Origin: Coenobita brevimanus
Lineage: Eukaryota > Arthropoda > Malacostraca > Decapoda > Coenobitidae
Length of the DNA stretch: 64,000 nt
Direction: 5' to 3'
NCBI GenBank assembly: GCA_032717465.1
Contig: CM064671.1
Span: 51,513,856 to 51,577,855 of the forward strand
Below, in pieces: positions 58,722 to 64,000 of this stretch. A program made the translations under genes and the position numbers. How positions within the stretch are numbered: position 1 is the stretch's first letter; each line of letters starts with the position of its first letter. Below the pieces are notes generated by a model. It had not been told where the DNA came from and did not search any database. It saw only the letters and a list, made by a program, of their open reading frames with translations.

Positions 58722-60688
58722 CCCCTACACCGCGGGCTTGTTTACCAATAACTTGCGTGTGCCGCGGGGTTATTTGGGCTCCGACAGACTCTCAAAAAAT
58801 ATTTGCCAAAAATCAGTTATTAGTCCTAGAATAATAAAATTACATATGCTTATGGCACATACCTTCAGCTTTCTCCTGGAATGATTGTTGAGCCTTCGTC
58901 GGTTACCGTAGGACTTGTGGAGACCTCTGAAGTAGGGTAACGAAGTCTCCACTTTACACTTCCCGACAACCCGTAATATGATTACCACAGCCAGATACAA
59001 ACACTATAAACACTATTCTACAATTTTCAAGTAGTTTGGGATCCATACTAAAAAAAAAAAAAACACTGTGAAAGCAATGGAAATTACGAGCGCGTCTGAT
59101 CGTCGCACTGGCACTAGTTCGCTCATGGTAGCCTGTCATTTATTATTCATAAAACCCCTCACACTTTATATTTCTATTACTATATAACACTTATATATAT
59201 CTACAGTCTTTATCCATAAGTTTCCTTCAGTAGTATTAGTTTATTGTCACTGTAGGGATTCAATTTCTTTCAGTAAAATACGTAGCATTCACTTTCTCGT
59301 CCTGTATACTGGCATTGAGAGTGAATGTCACTTTCATCTTCACTCTCATAACTCATAGCATTCAGACATGCTAGAGTGAAACTTTCACTTTCATTACTCC
59401 TAGGGTATATACTCGTAATCTTATAATACTACTCATTTACATTTCTATTTACGTTCTCTATTTTATTTACGTTATTTACATTTCTATTTTATTTACACTG
59501 TGTTGTGCACTGTCACTTGAAATAACTTATAAAACTATTTTCCATTGTTCACGTATATTTACATTCATTACTTTCACTTGCTGTTTACACATTATTTACA
59601 CATTATTTACAATTCCACTTGCACTGTTTTACTCAATAGAAAGATCATAGTCACTCTTTTATCAATTGTCAGCCCTTTACCTCTTTCCACACGAGGTTTA
59701 GTAGGGGGTAAAGGTCACAGAGCCATTTGCATGGGGGTGAAAAAAAGGCCTTGAAGTCAGCAAGATGAAACGTACGTCCTCTCACTTTGGAAGATGAGAG
59801 TACACTGATAACGCAGGGGCAGCCTAGAGGCCTGCTTTAGGGGTTATTCAGAGTTACCAATATTACTCCTTGAAACAGCTAAGTCTAGCACTGATATGAT
59901 TGGCAGGAAATCTAGACAATACATTATAAATCTGGTAGTTCCAGGTGAATGTAAATATTCTCCCTTCCCTCCTTACATGTATATTTATTACGAAAATAGA
60001 TTAGAGGCCTACTTAGGAGATATACTGTATAATCAGAGCTACCAATGTTAAATCTTGAAACAGCTTTGTGTAGCACTGATATGATTGGCAGGAAATCTAG
60101 ACAATACATTATAAATTAGGTAGTTCCAGGTGAATGTAAATATCATTTAGGCTTCTCCCTTCTCTCCTTACATGTATATTTATTACGAAAATAGATTATA
60201 CGGCATATTTCAAGGGGAAAAAAACAGCGAAAATTAGCGAACGAGTGCACGTGAGGTGTTGTCAGGTGATAATTAGCCAATTCCAGGTGTATGGCACTCT
60301 CACTTACCTGATTTCTTACTTGTATATATTATTTGGTATAAGAATACGACATAGGGCTTATTTCAATGGATGAAATCAGTGAAAAATTCCAGGGAAGATT
60401 TACTTAGCGTAGCATGGCCGGGCAGGCGAGAGCATAGGGTAATGGAGGGGGGGTAGGGAGGGGAGTCAAGAACGGGGAGAAATGGCTAAATTGTCAACAA
60501 TGGATGGGAGTACAGATGAGATTAGGAGTGCTGACTAGTGTTGGACATTGTCAGTACTGATAGATGATACAAGCCCCCACTGGAAAGCCCGGGTGAATTC
60601 AAAATAACACAGAATCACAAAAGCGACGCCCCGCGGTATGATCCCTTGCTCCCAGGCGTCACGAAAGTGACGCCCCGCGGTTAAGGGG
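58722..60688 (-). mobile_element. TTAA-flanked piggyBac-like element, copy C (inverted)
   Basis: 1967 bp between TTAA at 58718-58721 and 60689-60692, opposite in orientation to copy B. Same TIRs and the same conserved frame (KCKVETSLPYFRGLHKSY, minus strand near 58940). Contains a private duplication at about 59862-60120 (TGATTGGCAGGAAATCTAGA occurs twice). Confidence 0.82.
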
Positions 60689-60692
60689 TTAA

Positions 60693-61285
60693 TAAGGAAG
60701 ACTAACTGACTACCGGTATATTTAAGAACGCATTTTAAAACGATATGAAACAATGGGTCAGACACTGAATATATATGATAATGGAATGTCGTGGGTAACT
60801 GAGGGAGTGATAAGGTAACCCTGTCAACACAGAGTAGGACCACCCACCACATTTGCTATCGCCCTGCTCCAGTTGCCCTACAATAAAATGTGGTATAGTG
60901 ACAATTGTGAATGTTTTACTAGAGATCTGGTGTTCTAGCCTGACTTACCCAGCTGAGTTAAAGGTTACGTTCAAACTAATGTATTATAATATGCTATTGC
61001 ACTTCATATCTGACTGAGTAACATTTAGAAAATAAGGTCAAACTGTGTACCAATCATTAAATGCTTATCTGCAATATCGTTAAACTATAAATATCACTAT
61101 TATGCAGCGCAGTGGACAGTATTGTAATGCACACATCATAGTATAATAAAGACGTGTTTATGAGCATTGGTGGAAAACACAGACACACAGACACACACAC
61201 ACACACACACACACAAACTATCCATCCCAGCAGAGCCGTCGACCCCGGGCCCATCTCCACATGCCCCCACCACAACGTGTGACGG
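60693..61285. other. Unassigned, includes a short (CA)n
   Basis: (CA)n at about 61188-61215. Otherwise nothing recognised. Confidence 0.4.
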
Positions 61286-61289
61286 CCAG

Positions 61290-61760
61290 CTACCCCACAC
61301 ACACCACCGACCACTACAAACACCTACTTATAGCTTCCGACTGTTTAATGTTACACACTGACTGGATACAACCGTCAAAATGATAAATTGTATGATTAAA
61401 GACCTCACTGTCATACGAGTATACTACAGTATATCACCCTATGTTCAGATCGTGGTGTATAAATAACTATATTGTTGATTTTAAAGCACTGTGTAATGTG
61501 TTTTTATTCGTTATCATAACAAAACCATTATTTCAAAAGACAAATGGATGATGGAAGAGTGGTTGTGACAATGCGAGTCTTGCACTAGATGTGGGGAGGG
61601 TGGAGGGTAGATGAATGAATGGGAATGAGGGAGAGGGGGGGGGTGGAACTGGGGGTGCGGCGGTGCCACATATACCAACCTGCTCGTCGAGCCGGTCGCT
61701 CTATTTTTGCTGGAGACTGTACATATGCACACAGTACATATATACATCTATGTACACCAC
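61290..61760 (-). repeat. Dispersed repeat, inverted copy with an empty TTAA site
   Basis: On the minus strand this matches 55283-55677 joined directly to 57464-57513. At the join it has a single TTAA (GTGTGTAACATTAAACAG) where unit 3 has TTAA, copy B, TTAA. Confidence 0.9.
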
Positions 61761-61769
61761 TGTGTTTAT

Positions 61770-61822
61770 CTATCTATCTATCTATCTATATCTATCTGTT
61801 TATCTCTCTATCTATCTATCTA
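61770..61822. repeat. (TATC)n microsatellite
   Basis: TATC tetranucleotides with minor interruptions. Confidence 0.95.
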
Positions 61823-62930
61823 TGAGTGAATAAAGATATAGCTTAATGACTAGGGCAACAGGCCCAATGGTCCATAGTAACTGATTAAAAAAGAAATATT
61901 TCGGACAGACCAGTACGTACATCAGTCGAACAGGAGGGGACGAAGACTCAAGTTCCCTTGTCGCTCAGCAGTGGGGTATCATTGTGTATCCTCTGATATA
62001 TTACTTATTTTTTTTTTTACATTATCTTGTACATCAAATGGTAGCTTGAGAGTGCTTGAACTACTGTGCATTAAGATTTATAATCCATACCTAAAGAACA
62101 CTGCCTTTTCAGTACCTCTTTATGTTACATACCTCTGCTAAAGTCTCCATCCACTCGTTTTCTAAAAGCCTTATTAGAGTGATATATTTTTGTTTAATTA
62201 TACATTTGGGTGAAATATGTTTTAGTGTTTAGTCCTACTTTTTTACATTATTCTTTTCAGATCAATGATGATGACATATGAAATGTTGAAACGTCTGAAA
62301 TAAAGATATCATTCGAATCTATGCTCGTTGTCCTCTTGCCACTCAAGTTGTGGCTTTCTATGAACACCCCACTACCTGAAGAAAAGAAGTCGTTATACAA
62401 TTATACTGTAATGACTTAATTATACGCAAACAAAGTTTGAACTCAGCAGTAGGGATTCAAATCAAGAATGAAAGAAATGGAAATGATTTGTCTTAGATGG
62501 CTGTGTAGAGCAAGGAGAAGAGATAGGCTAAAACATAAAAAAAAGTTTTGGAGAGGTGTGGTTTAAGGTGGATGCACTGGAATGAAAAGCAAACGGGGTG
62601 GTTTGACAATTTTTAGTGAATAGAGAGTGAGAGATTGGCTAAGACAGTACATGTGAGTTGGGGCGGAAAGGAGCAAGTGGGACTTGGGGCAGGGACAGGG
62701 TGGAGAGGAAAATTATTGAAAGTGGTAAGTAATGGAGTGGCAGCAACCTTATGGCGAAGAACAGGGCGATCTGGATGCGATTTTGTTCATGGCAATCAAC
62801 TTTGGAATTAAGGCGTCTGGCTATGGATAAATAGACACACAGCCACTCATTCTGGTTTTTGCAAAGATCAGTTCAGGAATTTGTTCCCAAATTGATGATA
62901 TGTTATATTATTGGAATCAATTTACTGGTT
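61823..62930. other. Unassigned intron sequence
   Basis: No coding signal recognised on either strand. Confidence 0.4.
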
Positions 62931-63099
62931 ACCTCGCCCGGGGCAGAGTCCCGCGAGGTATTGTTTTTGGTCGAGTTTGTTTGTTTCTTTGTTCGTTGGC
63001 AATATTATTATAAAAACGGCGGAATGAAATTACATGAAACTTTCAGGATATGTGTGCAATGGTCTCAAAAGCAAGTGATTAAATTTTGGAGGTAGTCAA

Positions 63100-63560
63100 A
63101 TGACCCTGAAAGATTAAAATCAAAGGTGACCGATTTTCAGAGGTATATAACTTGAAACCAGTTGAAGATAAGAGATATTTACTATTATCAGCATACAGGA
63201 CCTCCCATGTGGGTTTTCATCTGGCACCAAGACCTTTGACCTTAAGTGACCATGAAAGGTCAAACTCAAGGTCACGGATGTTCAGGGGGCTATACCTCCC
63301 GACTGGCTGCAGACAGATATGTACTATTATCAACCTATAGGGAGTCTTTATATGGGCTTGTAATTGGTACCATGACATTTGACCTTAAGTGAAGTTCAAA
63401 GGTCAAACTCAAGGTCATGGATATTCATGGGGCCATAACTCGCAAATGGTTGAAGATAGAGATATTCACTGTTATCAAGATATAGCAAGTCTCATATGGG
63501 CTTTCATTTGGCACCATGACCATTGACCTTGAGTGGTCAGGTGAAGTTTGTTGTTCCTGG
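63100..63560. repeat. 143-bp tandem repeat with AGGTCA-like half-sites
   Basis: About three and a half diverged units; TTTGACCTTAAGTG starts at 63235 and 63378, with a third match at 63522. Each unit carries AAAGGTCAAACTCAAGGTCA, TATTATCA and CATATGGGCTTTCAT-type words. The preceding segment from 62930 (ACCTCGCCCGGGGCAGAGTC) may be the start of the same element. This resembles a repeat found in many marine invertebrate genomes (from memory). Confidence 0.75.
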
Positions 63561-63636
63561 CACCACATGTCAAAATGTAGTATAATATATAAATAAGCAG
63601 ATTTACTCATTATATGTGGCTTTCTTTCACACTTAC

Positions 63637-63795
63637 GTAAAATTAATTCCTTGAGCTAAGTATTCCACAACGTTGTTCACAGCTCCCTCAAACTCTAGCC
63701 GTCTACCCTCTGGAGCCATAGGATCGTTCACCCAAAATATCTTGCTATTCGGGAGATTCACGATGGCTACTACTAGGTTGGGTGCTGACATGAAC
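63637..63795 (-). CDS. Ionotropic receptor exon A (start of S1)
   Basis: 159 bp: one base, 52 codons, two bases, fully open. It encodes SAPNLVVAIVNLPNSKIFWV and EFEGAVNNVVEYLAQGINF, the beginning of the ligand-binding S1 lobe in invertebrate IRs (LVVA, then G..NVV.YLA..INFT). Acceptor ATGCACAG and donor TTTTAC|GTAAGTG are canonical. The terminal AC plus the G opening exon B restore Thr, giving INF-T-YTYVRP, as expected. Earlier exons (signal peptide, amino-terminal region) must lie to the right of the window. A second reading is that A belongs to a neighbouring receptor gene, but the phase match argues for one gene. Confidence 0.85.
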
Positions 63796-63846
63796 CTGTG
63801 CATTGCAAAGATTACAATTAATACATTAGAATGAGTTATGAAATCC

Positions 63847-63976
<130 letters not shown>

Positions 63977-64000
63977 AATTGATGGTATGTCACAAATCTT

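Noticed and set aside
63100..63560. CRISPR-like array
   Set aside because: Units are long, diverged and contiguous without unique spacers, in an animal genome.

Overview
This window reads as nuclear DNA of a decapod-like crustacean. The evidence is spliceosomal exons of a crustacean-type ionotropic receptor (IR), long (TA)n/(CA)n/(TC)n microsatellites, and a dense mix of LINE, Ty3/Gypsy, mariner, hAT and TTAA-type DNA transposons. No bacterial features are present. Species assignment is inference.

The only convincing host gene is a partial IR on the minus strand. Exon A is at 63637-63795, B at 20416-20505, C at 19826-20126, D at 14900-15120 and E at 12386-12567; a doubtful further exon lies near 11.8 kb. 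Reading phases agree at A/B (phase 2), B/C (0), C/D (1) and D/E (0). The encoded order is S1 ligand-binding lobe, M1, pore region, M3, S2. Intron A-B is 43.1 kb and holds most of the transposable elements. Exon B lacks one base relative to the expected frame. The true N-terminus (right of the window) and M4/C-terminus (left, or lost) are not seen.

Layout. 0-9 kb: a LINE fragment, a TTAA-flanked piggyBac-like element (copy A), a Jockey/CR1-like LINE and a 600-bp foldback palindrome. 9.4-11 kb: a decayed copy of a conserved invertebrate gene family of unknown function. 11.8-20.5 kb: the 3' half of the IR gene, whose introns carry two LINEs, a hAT transposase end and microsatellites. 21-29 kb: gag-protease debris, a MITE, a LINE, a compound microsatellite, a G-rich C-poor tract and a second TTAA element. 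29-31.6 kb: an exact 1015-bp tandem duplication and GC-rich minisatellites. 32.5-39.5 kb: a full-structure but dead Ty3/Gypsy element (LTR, tRNA-Leu-type PBS, gag, pro, RT, RNase H, integrase, PPT, 3' LTR), itself holding a tRNA-Glu-type SINE with a 50-bp hairpin. 39.5-55.8 kb: three tandem copies of a 5.87-kb unit (LTR tail, mariner, RTE LINE, tRNA-derived SINE, dispersed repeat, start of a piggyBac-like element) joined at a GCTT microhomology; unit 1 contains a 100-N gap hiding about 1.4 kb. 55.7-60.7 kb: piggyBac-like copies B (+) and C (-). 61.3-61.8 kb: an inverted paralogue of the copy B insertion site with a single TTAA. 63.1-63.6 kb: a 143-bp tandem repeat rich in AGGTCA-like half-sites beside exon A.

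No element here looks autonomous: every transposase or reverse transcriptase reading frame carries stops or frameshifts. I found no new biochemical system. The most interesting content is structural: the bloated IR gene, the triplication with a readable junction, the TTAA elements with a filled/empty site pair, and two large hairpin-forming sequences.
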